From Mycobacterium paraterrae (GTDB lineage Bacteria > Actinomycetota > Actinomycetes > Mycobacteriales > Mycobacteriaceae), in the NCBI RefSeq assembly GCF_022430545.2, contig NZ_CP092488.2, positions 3,596,001 to 3,660,000 of the forward strand: a DNA stretch of 64,000 bases. Direction: 5' to 3'. Below the pieces are notes generated by a model. The model ran no database searches. It was not told where the DNA came from and worked only from the letters and a program-made list of their open reading frames with translations. Of this stretch, positions 27,257-35,323 are shown piece after piece; the first letter of the stretch is position 1; each line of letters begins with the position of its first letter. The position numbers were made by a program, and so were the translations under genes.

Positions 27257-28518
27257 TCTCCGTCGCCCCGCGCGCTCGCTTGACGGCGTGGCGTCGTGAG
27301 AAGACGAGGCTGCCGCGCGAAGCGTGGGTGCTGATCGGGGCCAACGTGATCGCCGCGCTTGGCTACGGCGTGCTGTCGCCGGTCCTGCCGACATTCGCTC
27401 GCACCTTCGGCGTCAGCATCGAAGCGGTGACGTTTGCGATCACCATCTTTTCGGTGATGCGGCTGTGCTTCGCGCCGCCCAGCGGAATGCTGGTGCAGCG
27501 GGTAGGGGAGCGCCCGGTCTACGTGGCCGGGCTGTTGATCGTATCGGTGTCGACCGGCGCGTGTGCTTTTGTGCACAATTATCAGGAGCTGCTGGTGCTC
27601 CGCGCGGTCGGCGGCATCGGTTCGACGATGTTCTTTATCTCCGCCCTGGGCTTGATGATTCGGATCAGCCCGCCTGACGCCCGAGGGCGGGTGGCTGGGC
27701 TGTTCGCGAGTTCGTTCTTGGTCGGTCTGGTCGCGGGCCCGCTGATGGGCAGTCTCACAGCAGGTTTCGGGATCAGGGCGCCGTTTTTCATCTACGGCGT
27801 CGTCATGATGCTGACCGCGCTGACCGTCTCCCTCAGTTTGCGCGGGTCGGAACTCGGCGCGCCGGCCGAGCACATCGATCCGCCCGTCACCCTGCGTACC
27901 GCGTTGCGGCACCGCGCGTATCGCTCCGCGCTGCTGTCGAACTTCGCGACGGGTTGGGCGGTGTTCGGTGTCCGAATGGCCGTTGTCCCACTGTTTATTT
28001 CGGACGTGCTGCATCGTGGACCTCAGATGACTGGCGTGGCGCTGGCGGTGTTCGCGATCGGCAACGTGATCGTGGTGATGCCGAGCGGCTACCTGTCCGA
28101 CCGGATGGGCCGACGCGGGCTGTTGATCGGCGGTCTGCTGGCCTGCAGTGTGGCGACGGTCGGGCTGGGTATCTCGTCGTCGCTGACCGTGTTCCTCGTT
28201 GCCGCGTGCGTGGCGGGCGCCGCCTCGGGCGTGTTCGCCTCACCGCAGCAGGCCGCGATCGCCGACATCCTCGGCAACGCGGCGCGTGCGGGCACCGCGG
28301 TGGCGACGTTTCAGATGATGGCCGACCTCGGTGCCATCGCCGGCGCCATGGGGGTCGCCAAGATCGCCGAGCACTACGGCTTCGAGTGGGGCTTCGTCGT
28401 CAGCGCCTTCGTCATGCTGTGCTCCGCGGTGGTATGGATGTTCTCACCGGAGACACAACACCTCGACCCGCTGACCCAGAACGACTGGGATTCCGAGTCC
28501 GCCGAACAGCGAGCGTGA
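27253..28518 (+). CDS. Major facilitator superfamily transporter
   Basis: A 421-residue, 12-helix MFS protein. Helix 1 begins EAWVLIGANVIAALGYGVLSPVLPTFA. The loop 2-3 signature is GMLVQRVGERPVYV, and its second-half counterpart is GYLSDRMGRRGLLIGG. The overall type is a drug:H+ antiporter of the DHA1 kind; the substrate is unknown. Its start lies within the pgm stop (ATGA), so it is co-translated with pgm. The tRNA-Ala promoter begins 9 bp past its stop. Confidence 0.9.
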   Translation: MISVAPRARLTAWRREKTRLPREAWVLIGANVIAALGYGVLSPVLPTFARTFGVSIEAVTFAITIFSVMRLCFAPPSGMLVQRVGERPVYVAGLLIVSVSTGACAFVHNYQELLVLRAVGGIGSTMFFISALGLMIRISPPDARGRVAGLFASSFLVGLVAGPLMGSLTAGFGIRAPFFIYGVVMMLTALTVSLSLRGSELGAPAEHIDPPVTLRTALRHRAYRSALLSNFATGWAVFGVRMAVVPLFISDVLHRGPQMTGVALAVFAIGNVIVVMPSGYLSDRMGRRGLLIGGLLACSVATVGLGISSSLTVFLVAACVAGAASGVFASPQQAAIADILGNAARAGTAVATFQMMADLGAIAGAMGVAKIAEHYGFEWGFVVSAFVMLCSAVVWMFSPETQHLDPLTQNDWDSESAEQRA

Positions 28519-28527
28519 CCAGCGACT

Positions 28528-28556
28528 TTGAAGCCGGGCAAGCCGTGGTGTAACTT
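28528..28556 (+). promoter_or_regulatory. Promoter of tRNA-Ala
   Basis: TTGAAG (28528-28533), a 17-bp spacer, and TAACTT (28551-28556) form a sigma-70/SigA-type promoter. The mature tRNA begins 16 bp later. Confidence 0.65.
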
Positions 28557-28572
28557 CGACAGGCACATCTTC

Positions 28573-28645
28573 GGGGCTATGGCGCAGTTGGTAGCGCACC
28601 ACACTGGCAGTGTGGGGGTCAGGGGTTCGAATCCCCTTAGCTCCA
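28573..28645 (+). tRNA. tRNA-Ala (anticodon GGC)
   Basis: A 73-nt cloverleaf. The acceptor arms GGGGCTA/TAGCTCC pair over 7 bp with one G-T, the D arm is GCGC..GCGC, the anticodon stem CCACA/TGTGG encloses CTGGCAG with anticodon GGC, and the T arm is AGGGG-TTCGAAT-CCCCT. CCA is not encoded. The last 12 bases are part of the direct repeat flanking the IS element, so the insertion left the tRNA intact. Confidence 0.96.
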
Positions 28646-28649
28646 CTTA
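28634..28649. repeat. Direct repeat, left copy (IS target-site duplication)
   Basis: CCCTTAGCTCCACTTA recurs exactly at 29970-29985 on the other side of the element. It includes the 3' end of the tRNA-Ala. The match extends one more base (T), so the duplication is 16 or 17 bp. Confidence 0.85.
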
Positions 28650-28664
28650 TGTGATGAGTCGAGT

Positions 28665-28698
28665 CATAGGTGACAGATGAGTCGCGTCATGGGTTACA
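28665..28698. repeat. IS inverted repeat, left
   Basis: A 34-bp sequence starting CATAGGTGACAG and ending GGGTTACA, exactly complementary to 29921-29954. It includes ATGAGTCGCGTCAT and overlaps the last codons of the transposase gene. Confidence 0.85.
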
Positions 28699-29872
28699 GA
28701 TTCCCCGGCCATCGGCCGGGGTTTTTGTTTTGGTTGCGCCAGTAGTTTGTGTCGGCGTTGATGTGGTGGCTGCTTAGGACGTGGTGGCTGGTTTTGCTGA
28801 TGACGGTGACGGTGGTGGTGGTCACCAGGATCAGGACTGAGGTGCCGGCGTGGATGCGGCCGACGCCGAGGTGGTGCAGGCGGCTGCCGTGGCGCAGGGT
28901 GAGTTTGCCGAATTGGTCGACGGTGTCGCGGCGGATGCGGAAGTGTCGGCCGCTGGTGTGGGTGGGGCCGGCTTTGGGGCGGGCGGTGTAGGCCTGGGCT
29001 GGGGTGGTGGCTGGTGGTAGGGCTCGGTGGGTGCGTTCGGTGTTGTAGATCGTGGTGAAGTCGTTGAGCAGGATTTGGGCGGCGGCGATGGTGGCGGGTC
29101 GGGGCCGGGCGGACAGCCAGCGTTTGAGGGTTTGGTGGAAGCGTTCGATTTTGCCTTGGGTTTGGGGGTGTCCGGGGTGACCGTTTTTCTGGGTGATGCC
29201 CAGGCTGTTGAGAAGGCGCTCGAAGTCGTTGTGGCCGTGGGTGAATCGGGAGGTGTAGACCGAGCCGTTGTCGGTCAGTGTGGAGGCCGGTAGTCCGTGG
29301 GTGGCGGCGGTGGCGGTGAAGCTGGCGACGATATCGGGACCGGCGACGCGGCGATAGGCGGTGCAGTACAGCAGGTATCGGGAGTGGTCGTCGAGCCAGT
29401 TGAGGATCTCGATGTCGCTGCCGTCGGCCAACCTCCAGTGGGTGAAATCGGATTGCCAGCATTCGTTGGGTTGCTCGGCGGCGAAACGGCGATAGGAGCT
29501 TTTCGGGCGTTTACGGGGTGCCGGGACGATCAAGCCGTGATGGCCCAAGATGCGCCGGATCGTGGAGACCGCCGGCACCGGCAACCCTTGCTGGGCCAGA
29601 TGGTGCTGCAACGTGACCGGACCGGCGTCGAGGCCCTCGGCGACGAGCTTTTCCCGTAGCAGCACGATCGCGGCGATGACCTCATCCGAGACCGCCCGGG
29701 GGTTGCTGGCAGGGCGTCGCGACCGCGGCTCAACCGCTTCCAAACCGCCGAGCTGATAACGCTTGAGCAGCCGATAGATATGTTGCCGCGACAGCCCGTA
29801 AGCCGAAGCAGCCGCGGTGACGGTGAGGTTTCCGCTGACGACTTCCAACACGACCACACGCGCTTTCGACAT
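28694..29872 (-). CDS. IS481-family transposase
   Basis: A 392-residue transposase. The N-terminal HTH is VVSGNLTVTAAASAYGLSRQHIYRLLKRY. The rve-type catalytic core has the DDE residues in SDFTHW, LTDNGSVYTSRF and GKIERFHQTLKRWL. The C-terminal part THTSGRHFRIRRDTVDQFGKLTLRHG is typical of IS481 relatives. The frame is intact. Two overlapping alternative-frame readings on this strand, rich in Pro, His and Arg, are shadows. Confidence 0.93.
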   Translation of the reverse strand: MSKARVVVLEVVSGNLTVTAAASAYGLSRQHIYRLLKRYQLGGLEAVEPRSRRPASNPRAVSDEVIAAIVLLREKLVAEGLDAGPVTLQHHLAQQGLPVPAVSTIRRILGHHGLIVPAPRKRPKSSYRRFAAEQPNECWQSDFTHWRLADGSDIEILNWLDDHSRYLLYCTAYRRVAGPDIVASFTATAATHGLPASTLTDNGSVYTSRFTHGHNDFERLLNSLGITQKNGHPGHPQTQGKIERFHQTLKRWLSARPRPATIAAAQILLNDFTTIYNTERTHRALPPATTPAQAYTARPKAGPTHTSGRHFRIRRDTVDQFGKLTLRHGSRLHHLGVGRIHAGTSVLILVTTTTVTVISKTSHHVLSSHHINADTNYWRNQNKNPGRWPGNL

Positions 29873-29920
29873 GAGCCATGACTGTCACCTATGACGCGAC
29901 TCATCACCGGACATCGCAGG

Positions 29921-29954
29921 TGTAACCCATGACGCGACTCATCTGTCACCTATG
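29921..29954. repeat. IS inverted repeat, right
   Basis: Exact 34-bp complement of 28665-28698. A third partial copy of the same motif (CTGTCACCTATGACGCGACT) lies just inside at 29882-29901. Confidence 0.85.
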
Positions 29955-29969
29955 TCGTGAACTCACACA

Positions 29970-29985
29970 CCCTTAGCTCCACTTA
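29970..29985. repeat. Direct repeat, right copy (IS target-site duplication)
   Basis: Exact copy of 28634-28649. Beyond it the sequence continues TTTATGCAGG, which would have followed the tRNA before insertion. Confidence 0.85.
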
Positions 29986-29997
29986 TTTATGCAGGTC

Positions 29998-30015
29998 AGC
30001 GCCTTTTTGGGCGCT
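29998..30015. terminator. Possible terminator of chrA or ancestral tRNA-Ala
   Basis: AGCGCC-TTTTTG-GGCGCT forms a 6-bp GC-rich stem. There is no T-run after it, so it is weak evidence. It lies between the end of chrA and the IS. Confidence 0.3.
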
Positions 30016-30030
30016 CAGCAGACACCCGCT

Positions 30031-31413
30031 CTAACTGATCGGCAGGTGGGCGAGAGCTGCGGCGCAGCCCAGCAGGCAGCACAGCCCCAGCGTGCGTGGC
30101 ACCGACCACTTCAACGCGAAGATCACCCCGGCGGCAACGACGGCGATGGCGACCGCGACCGGACGCCAACTACTCAGCACCGGCAGTTGGATGCTGATCG
30201 GGCCCCACGCCGGGTGGACGCTCGCCGCGAACAGCGTGTGGATCGCAAAGTAGACGGCCAGATTCGCGATGACGCCGACGACGGCGGCAGTGATACCGGT
30301 CAGTGCCGCCGACAACGCCTGATTGTCGCGGAGCCGCTCGACATAGGGTGCGCCGAGCAGCACCAAAAGGAAACACGGCACGAACGTCACCCACGTGGTC
30401 AGCAATGCGCCCAGAGTCGCTGCCGCCCAGGGATTTAGCGTTCCGGGGTGGCGGTAGGCACCGACGAACGCCACGAACTGCACCACCATGATCAGCGGAC
30501 CGGGGGTGGTCTCGGCCAGTGCCAGTCCGCGGACCATCTCCCCGGGCGCCAGCCAATGGAACACCTCGACGGCCCGTTGAGCCACGTAGGCCAACACCGC
30601 ATACGCGCCACCGAAAGTCACCAGCGCCGTGCCGCTGAAGAAGACACCCTGGGCGGTCAACGCACTCGACGGGCCGGTGAAGATCGCGACCAAGACAACC
30701 GGCACGGCCCAGAGCACGACGCCGACGGCCAGCACTTTGAGCGCCCGGGAACGCGAGGGCGCCGCGGTGTGCAGGACGTCATCGGAAATGACTGGTGCTG
30801 AACCCGACTCGCCCTCGGGGTTGCGGCCAGGCCGGTGCAACGCCGCCGGAGCGAAACGCCCCAGCGCCCAGCCGATCATCCCTGCCGCCAACACGACGAG
30901 GGGGAACGGCAGCCCAAAAACGCCCAATGCCACGAACGAGGCCACGGCCAGCGCCACCGGGGCGGGACCGGTGAGCGCACGCCGTCCCACTTTCCAGACA
31001 GCTTGAATCACAATCGCCACGACCGCGGGAGCCAGGCCGGCGAAGATCGCCATCACCGCGGTGGTGTCGCCGAAGCGGACATAGATCGCCGACAGCGCCA
31101 GCATCGTCACCGCTCCGGGCAGGACGAACAGCGTGCCGGCCGCAATGCCGCCGCGGGTGCCGTTGAGTAGCCACCCGGTGTAAATCGCGAGCTGTTGTGC
31201 CTCCGGGCCCGGCAGCAACATGCAGTAGTTCAGGGCGTGCAGGAAACGCCTCTGACCGATCCATCGTTTGTCGTCGACCAGGCTGTGCTGCATGACCGCA
31301 ATCTGACCAGCCGGTCCGCCGAAGGTCTGCAGCGAGATTGCCCACCAGGCCCGTAGGGCTTCCCGGAACGGGATGACGTCCTGGGAGGCGTCTGCGCGGA
31401 AGGCATCGGTCAT
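30031..31413 (-). CDS. chrA: Chromate transporter ChrA
   Basis: A 460-residue, two-domain CHR-superfamily protein that exports chromate. The first half has SLQTFGGPAGQIAVMQ, FLHALNYCMLLPGPEAQQLAIYTGWLLNG, and the second half repeats the fold: FFSGTALVTFGGAYAVLAYVAQRAV, GLALAETTPGPLIMVVQFVAFVGAYRHPG. About 10-12 membrane helices are visible. It is divergent from an ArsR-phosphatase fusion, with a perfect operator between. TATCGT lies 8 nt before the ATG inside the operator arm. It sits in the accessory region next to the IS. Confidence 0.95.
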   Translation of the reverse strand: MTDAFRADASQDVIPFREALRAWWAISLQTFGGPAGQIAVMQHSLVDDKRWIGQRRFLHALNYCMLLPGPEAQQLAIYTGWLLNGTRGGIAAGTLFVLPGAVTMLALSAIYVRFGDTTAVMAIFAGLAPAVVAIVIQAVWKVGRRALTGPAPVALAVASFVALGVFGLPFPLVVLAAGMIGWALGRFAPAALHRPGRNPEGESGSAPVISDDVLHTAAPSRSRALKVLAVGVVLWAVPVVLVAIFTGPSSALTAQGVFFSGTALVTFGGAYAVLAYVAQRAVEVFHWLAPGEMVRGLALAETTPGPLIMVVQFVAFVGAYRHPGTLNPWAAATLGALLTTWVTFVPCFLLVLLGAPYVERLRDNQALSAALTGITAAVVGVIANLAVYFAIHTLFAASVHPAWGPISIQLPVLSSWRPVAVAIAVVAAGVIFALKWSVPRTLGLCCLLGCAAALAHLPIS

Positions 31414-31423
31414 GCGGCCACAC

Positions 31424-31449
31424 GATACATCAATCTAAATTGATGTATC
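31424..31449. promoter_or_regulatory. ArsR-type operator between chrA and ArsR-phosphatase fusion
   Basis: A perfect dyad GATACATCAAT-CTAA-ATTGATGTATC, with 11-bp arms. The ATCAA/TTGAT half-sites are typical of ArsR/SmtB repressors. The arms contain TATCGT (minus) and TATCTT (plus), the likely -10 boxes of the two divergent genes. Confidence 0.82.
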
Positions 31450-31454
31450 TTCTG

Positions 31455-32189
31455 ATGACTATGACTGATGGCGTGTCGGTTCCGCTGCTGTTACAGATGG
31501 CCTCGCACCCGCTGCGGTGGGTGCTGTTGACCGAGTTGAGGACCGGCGATCGTAGGGTTCGTGAATTGGTCGACGCGATCGACGCACCGCAGAACCTGGT
31601 CTCGTATCATTTGCGACTGCTGCGCAGCGCAGGCTTGGTCAGTGCCCGACGCAGCAATTTCGACGGTCGCGACACCTACTATCACCTCGACCTTGCTCGG
31701 TGCGCGTCCGCATTCACTGACGCCGCAACCGCTCTGCACCCGGCGCTGACTCCGGTGGGTGGCGGCCGATCCACGGCTGGTGTCTCGGTGTTGTTTCTCT
31801 GCACCGGTAACAGCGCACGCTCACCCATGGCGGAAGCGATGCTTCGGCGCCGCAGCAACGGTCGTGTACGTACGGCGAGCGCCGGCAGCCATCCAAAGCC
31901 GCGACTTCACCCCCACGCCGTGCGGGTAATGCGGGACGATTACGACATCGATATCAGCCGTCGACGTCCGAAATCGCTTACCGCGGTGGATGATCGACGC
32001 TTCGATTACGTCGTTACGCTGTGCGACAAGGTGCGCGAGTTCCCTCGCGACCACAGCTCGGCCACGGCGGTGCATTGGAGTCTTCCTGATCCCTCAGCCG
32101 GTGCGGCCGACGTAGCGCAATTTCGCAGCGTCGCAGCCGAACTCGACACCCGCATCGGGTTCCTGCTACCCGCGATCCAGGCTGGCTAA
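31455..32189 (+). CDS. ArsR-type repressor fused to low-molecular-weight phosphatase/arsenate reductase
   Basis: About 244 residues in two domains. Residues 1-100 are a winged helix of ArsR type (LLLQMASHPLRWVLLTELRTGDRRVRELVDAI, NLVSYHLRLLRSAGLVSARR, DTYYHLDL). Residues 110-244 are an LMW-PTP/ArsC domain with the P-loop LFLCTGNSARSPMAEA (Cys-x5-Arg) and the acid loop SLPDPSAG. Start is uncertain: ATG 31443 lies in the operator; ATG 31455 or 31461 is more likely, probably leaderless. Divergent from chrA through a perfect dyad, it probably senses an oxyanion or its own redox Cys. Confidence 0.9.
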   Translation: MTMTDGVSVPLLLQMASHPLRWVLLTELRTGDRRVRELVDAIDAPQNLVSYHLRLLRSAGLVSARRSNFDGRDTYYHLDLARCASAFTDAATALHPALTPVGGGRSTAGVSVLFLCTGNSARSPMAEAMLRRRSNGRVRTASAGSHPKPRLHPHAVRVMRDDYDIDISRRRPKSLTAVDDRRFDYVVTLCDKVREFPRDHSSATAVHWSLPDPSAGAADVAQFRSVAAELDTRIGFLLPAIQAG

Positions 32190-32250
32190 CAGCGATGGCG
32201 CTTGACCGGCGTGAATTGCATGAACGCAATCGGGGCAGGACGACGCACCC

Positions 32251-33789
32251 TCAACTCAAGGCCCGCGCCGCTGCCGTGGCCACATCACCTCTCAGATACG
32301 CGATCGGTGGATCGTCGCGCGGATCGATCGCGCTGGTGAGCACAAGGACATAGGTATCCGAGCGCGGGTCCATCCACATCGAGGTTCCGGTGAAGCCGGT
32401 ATGGCCGAAGCTGCCAATCGGAAAAATCATGCCTCGCGTGCCGGAAAAAGCGGTGTCGATATCCCAGCCGAACCCACGTAGATTCTGCCCCCGGATCGCC
32501 GGATAGCGCGGAGCGAGCATGGGGTCATAGGTGTTCGGTGTCTTTGCGATGGCTTGCTGGGAGGCATCGTTGGCGGCTTCGAGTTGCCCAGCCGTATGCC
32601 CGGGCTGCTCTGGGGCGGTCATCAACTCCAGAGTCGGTTGTGTCAAGGGAAACTTGCTGGGGCGGTTCGCGAGCCGATCGAGCAGGGCCTGCGCGTAGAG
32701 GCTGAGATCATGCGCTGTCGAGAACACACCGGCGTGCCCGGCTACACCTCCCATGCGGCGCGTCGTCGGGTCGAACACAGCGCCGCGCAGCAGAGCATCG
32801 AAATCGGGATTCTTACCGGGATCGTTTCTGCTTTCGTCGTCATGTGCCGTCGGCGCGGTGCGCGACAACAGGCTCGTGCTCCATGTACCCGCCGGACAAC
32901 CTCCCGGCATGCCGCCGATCGGCGCCGGCGCCCAGCCAATCGCAGATCCCCGCATCACATGCGGGCCACATGCTTTGGCCGGGGGAAGGTAGCGGGTTTC
33001 GTCCATGCCCAGCGGCTCAAAGACGTTGCGCTGAACGTAAACGTCTTCAGGCTCGCCGGTGATCTTCTCGATCAGCGCGCCAAGCAGAATGAAGTTGATA
33101 TCGGCGTAGTTGAAATACTCGCCGGGAGGCGACTCCAGCGGCGTGGTGAGTGCACGCAGAATCCCTTCCGCTTTGTCGTCTGTGTCCAGTCCCCACGGAT
33201 CGTCGAGACGCACGTCTTCTGGTTCGCCTGAGGTGTGCGTCAGCAACATGCGAATCGTGACCTTGGCCCGCTGTGGATCATTCGCTGTATTGAATTCGGG
33301 CAAGTACTTTTGCACGGGATCGTCGAATTCGACTTTGCCGTGTTCGTACAGCTGCATAACCGCCGTCGCCGTTGCGAGGCATTTCGTCAACGACGCGACA
33401 TCGAAGATGGTGTCTTCGGTCATCGGCTCTGCAGGTGCCGGCGATCCATCCAACCCCGGTTCCCCGGCAGGCTTGCGCGAGCCATAGACCTGATGGAAGA
33501 CGACCTTGCCGCCATGCCCGATCACCACGACGCCGCCTGGGATCGTATGTGCCGCAATCGCATCGTTCATCAGCTTGGAGACCGTCGCAAAGTCGGGTGG
33601 GGGAGCCGCGTTGGGCGTTGGCGACGCAGGCGTGGGAGCCGGATGTGGTGTCGGGGGAGGTGCGGGATTTGCAACCAGCGTCTGCGCGCCTTCGGCTAGC
33701 GGGGTGCGTGCTGCATTGCCACACGACGATGCCGCGACGACGGTAAGCGCGAGGATCCCGACGGCCACTGCTTTTCGCACTAGTGACAC
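32251..33789 (-). CDS. Beta-lactamase-fold serine hydrolase lipoprotein
   Basis: About 512 residues. The N-terminus is a lipoprotein signal, VRKAVAVGILALTVVAASSC, with lipobox Cys near residue 25. A Pro-rich linker (PAPPPTPHPAPTPASPTP) follows, then a class C beta-lactamase-like domain: SxxK in VASLTKC, Tyr-x-Asn in NYADIN, and HTGFTG as the KTG equivalent. Such exported mycobacterial enzymes act as esterases or D,D-peptidases. GTG 33789 is chosen since it begins the signal peptide. Substrate unknown. Confidence 0.9.
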   Translation of the reverse strand: MSLVRKAVAVGILALTVVAASSCGNAARTPLAEGAQTLVANPAPPPTPHPAPTPASPTPNAAPPPDFATVSKLMNDAIAAHTIPGGVVVIGHGGKVVFHQVYGSRKPAGEPGLDGSPAPAEPMTEDTIFDVASLTKCLATATAVMQLYEHGKVEFDDPVQKYLPEFNTANDPQRAKVTIRMLLTHTSGEPEDVRLDDPWGLDTDDKAEGILRALTTPLESPPGEYFNYADINFILLGALIEKITGEPEDVYVQRNVFEPLGMDETRYLPPAKACGPHVMRGSAIGWAPAPIGGMPGGCPAGTWSTSLLSRTAPTAHDDESRNDPGKNPDFDALLRGAVFDPTTRRMGGVAGHAGVFSTAHDLSLYAQALLDRLANRPSKFPLTQPTLELMTAPEQPGHTAGQLEAANDASQQAIAKTPNTYDPMLAPRYPAIRGQNLRGFGWDIDTAFSGTRGMIFPIGSFGHTGFTGTSMWMDPRSDTYVLVLTSAIDPRDDPPIAYLRGDVATAAARALS

Positions 33790-33880
33790 CGTTACCCCGT
33801 GAAACGCCCTGCCGCCGTCGTGAGCATCGCACACGCCAACATCGTGTCACTACTGAGCAGCCGGCGGAGCTTGCGGCACA

Positions 33881-34456
33881 TTACGGATTCGGTATTCCCG
33901 GCGTCAACGCTCCCGGTACACCCGGCGTTACTTGTAACGCGGGCGCCGGTGGCGCCCGTTTCGGTACCGGTCGTCCGGGGATTTCCGGTGCTTCCGGCGC
34001 TCGCTCGTCCGGCGGGACTCCCTCAGTCGGTAGCACCGGAGCGCTCCAAAAGCCATCCGGTGCCATATGGTCTTTGCAGAAGTTCGTAGAGTTCATCACC
34101 ACCATGTATTCCCGCCACAAGCCTGGTGGGTTGGGTGCTGGTGCCATCGCGCCGTCTGGGCAGCGCCACGTACAACTGAGGGCGCCGATTCCGGCACCAC
34201 CGAACGCGACGCTAGCGCCCCCGCCAGCGGCTCCGAGGATGCCGTTGACACCGAATCCGCCTGCCTCACAATGCATATGCGAGCCGTTGATCTCGGTGGG
34301 GTAGTCGCAGAAGCCGCCTTGGGAGAACAGGGCGCCGCCGCCGGACCCCACGCCGGGATATGGGCAAAGGTCCGCGTGAGCCGATCCAGACGAGGAGAGC
34401 ACGGACACAAAGAAGGCGAAGGATATCAATGAAGCGCACGTTAGGAATCTCTTCAT
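33881..34456 (-). CDS. Secreted CDGP-domain-type protein
   Basis: A 191-residue exported protein. It has a Sec signal peptide MKRFLTCASLISFAFFVSVLSSSGSAHA, then a Cys- and Gly-rich domain (LCPYPGVGSGGG, GFCDYPTEINGSHMHCEAGGFG, CTWRCPDG) and a Pro-rich C-terminal tail (ERAPEAPEIPGRPVPKRAPPAP). The Cys pattern matches what is called a CDGP protein in mycobacteria. Its function is unknown; it is extracytoplasmic. It is not operonic with its neighbours. Confidence 0.8.
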   Translation of the reverse strand: MKRFLTCASLISFAFFVSVLSSSGSAHADLCPYPGVGSGGGALFSQGGFCDYPTEINGSHMHCEAGGFGVNGILGAAGGGASVAFGGAGIGALSCTWRCPDGAMAPAPNPPGLWREYMVVMNSTNFCKDHMAPDGFWSAPVLPTEGVPPDERAPEAPEIPGRPVPKRAPPAPALQVTPGVPGALTPGIPNP

Positions 34457-34707
34457 TGTTTCATCCGATCTTGAACTTCAAGTGGCCTCAACGCTTTCGG
34501 ATTCTGCTCCGTCCTATTGCCCAATGTGTCCGTTTGATCCAGCTCGCTGAAACACGAGGTATTGGCCCGAGGGGCAAGCGATGCGTGGCAGCAAACTTGC
34601 GGCTGCTGGTCCTGCGCGCCGCCCCTCGGCTTTAAGTCAAGCCTGACTAGCCAAGCCATGACCATGGTGCGATCGAAAGGCTGCCCGAATGAGCGACGGG
34701 CCACTGC

Positions 34708-34908
34708 TCACGGAATTCTGATCACCTGCCCGGGCACGATTACGTTAGCGGCGTCGGCGGTGATGTGTGACGTTGCGATGAACGGGTGCTTGCGCCAGCG
34801 AGCCGTATTGTTTGCCGTACCCATCCACAGTGCGATATCGGACAGTACGGATGGGTGGTGGCGTCGCGGATCGATCCTCAGCGTGCTCGAGCCGTTCCCG
34901 CCCAGTCG
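34708..34908 (-). pseudogene. LysM-domain remnant
   Basis: This stretch reads LGGNGSSTLRIDPRRHH, then SVLSDIALWMGTANNTARWRK, HPFIATSHIT, and ends ADAANVIVPGQVIRIP-stop. The last block is the classic end of a LysM peptidoglycan-binding domain. The frame is closed on its N-terminal side by TGA at 34909-34911 and has no start codon. A neighbouring frame (CDYVDQLVNAPLTTG) may be its lost continuation. It is therefore probably a decayed gene with a frameshift. GC content is lower than in neighbouring genes. Confidence 0.5.
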
Positions 34909-34978
34909 TCAATGGAGCGTTCACCAATTGGTCGACATAGTCACACCCCGGCGGCGTGAATGGCTGCGCTCGAATTCT

Positions 34979-35323
34979 TTAGGGCTTTGGCCGGTAGGCG
35001 TCCAGAAGCGTGGATTGCGAAACCAACCACTGCCGCCCAGACTCGAGGCCTTGAACCAGGTATCGGTCTCCGACGCGGCCGTTGACTTCTCTGAGGATGC
35101 GCACGGATTGTTCGTGTGCCCCGCGGGTGCGTTGCCATACGGCGCCCTCTTTAAGGGCTTTGCTGAGGTTCGGGTCGAGCCAGCGACCGGGAATCCGCGT
35201 CACGAGCCGACCGTGACCGCCGTGAAACTGAAATACCGCAGGTATCGGCCAGTTTTCGTTGACGTCCACACAGAATTCACACCTCCGCGACCCGGGTATC
35301 GCAAGTTTGCACCTGTATATCAT
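34979..35323 (-). CDS. Hypothetical protein in a lower-GC patch
   Basis: A 114-residue basic, soluble protein: ENWPIPAVFQFHGGHGRLVTRIPGRWLDPNL, ALKEGAVWQRTRGAHEQSVRILREVNGRVGDRYLVQGLESGRQWLV. No family is recognised. GC bias at third positions is weaker than in core genes, suggesting transfer. It ends just before the LysM remnant, and the two may derive from one acquired segment. Confidence 0.45.
   Translation of the reverse strand: MIYRCKLAIPGSRRCEFCVDVNENWPIPAVFQFHGGHGRLVTRIPGRWLDPNLSKALKEGAVWQRTRGAHEQSVRILREVNGRVGDRYLVQGLESGRQWLVSQSTLLDAYRPKP

Larger units (their letters stand above)
28650..29969 (-). mobile_element. IS481-family insertion sequence (about 1.32 kb)
   Basis: The element begins TGTG and ends CACA, is bounded by a 16-17 bp direct repeat, and has exact 34-bp inverted repeats 15 bp inside each end. 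It carries one transposase gene read leftward. The intact ends, repeats and transposase suggest recent insertion and possible activity. It sits at the 3' end of tRNA-Ala, with the tRNA sequence duplicated beyond its far end. The DDE integrase-core transposase with an N-terminal HTH places it in the IS481 group; a name would need ISfinder. Confidence 0.88.

Noticed and set aside
28647..29462. 271-codon Pro/His/Arg-rich frame within the IS
   Set aside because: Out-of-frame reading of the transposase; composition is artefactual and the real frame is intact, so there is no programmed frameshift evidence.
29530..29949. 139-codon alternative frame at the transposase 5' end
   Set aside because: It only overlaps the HTH-coding part out of frame and has no slippery site; treated as a shadow.
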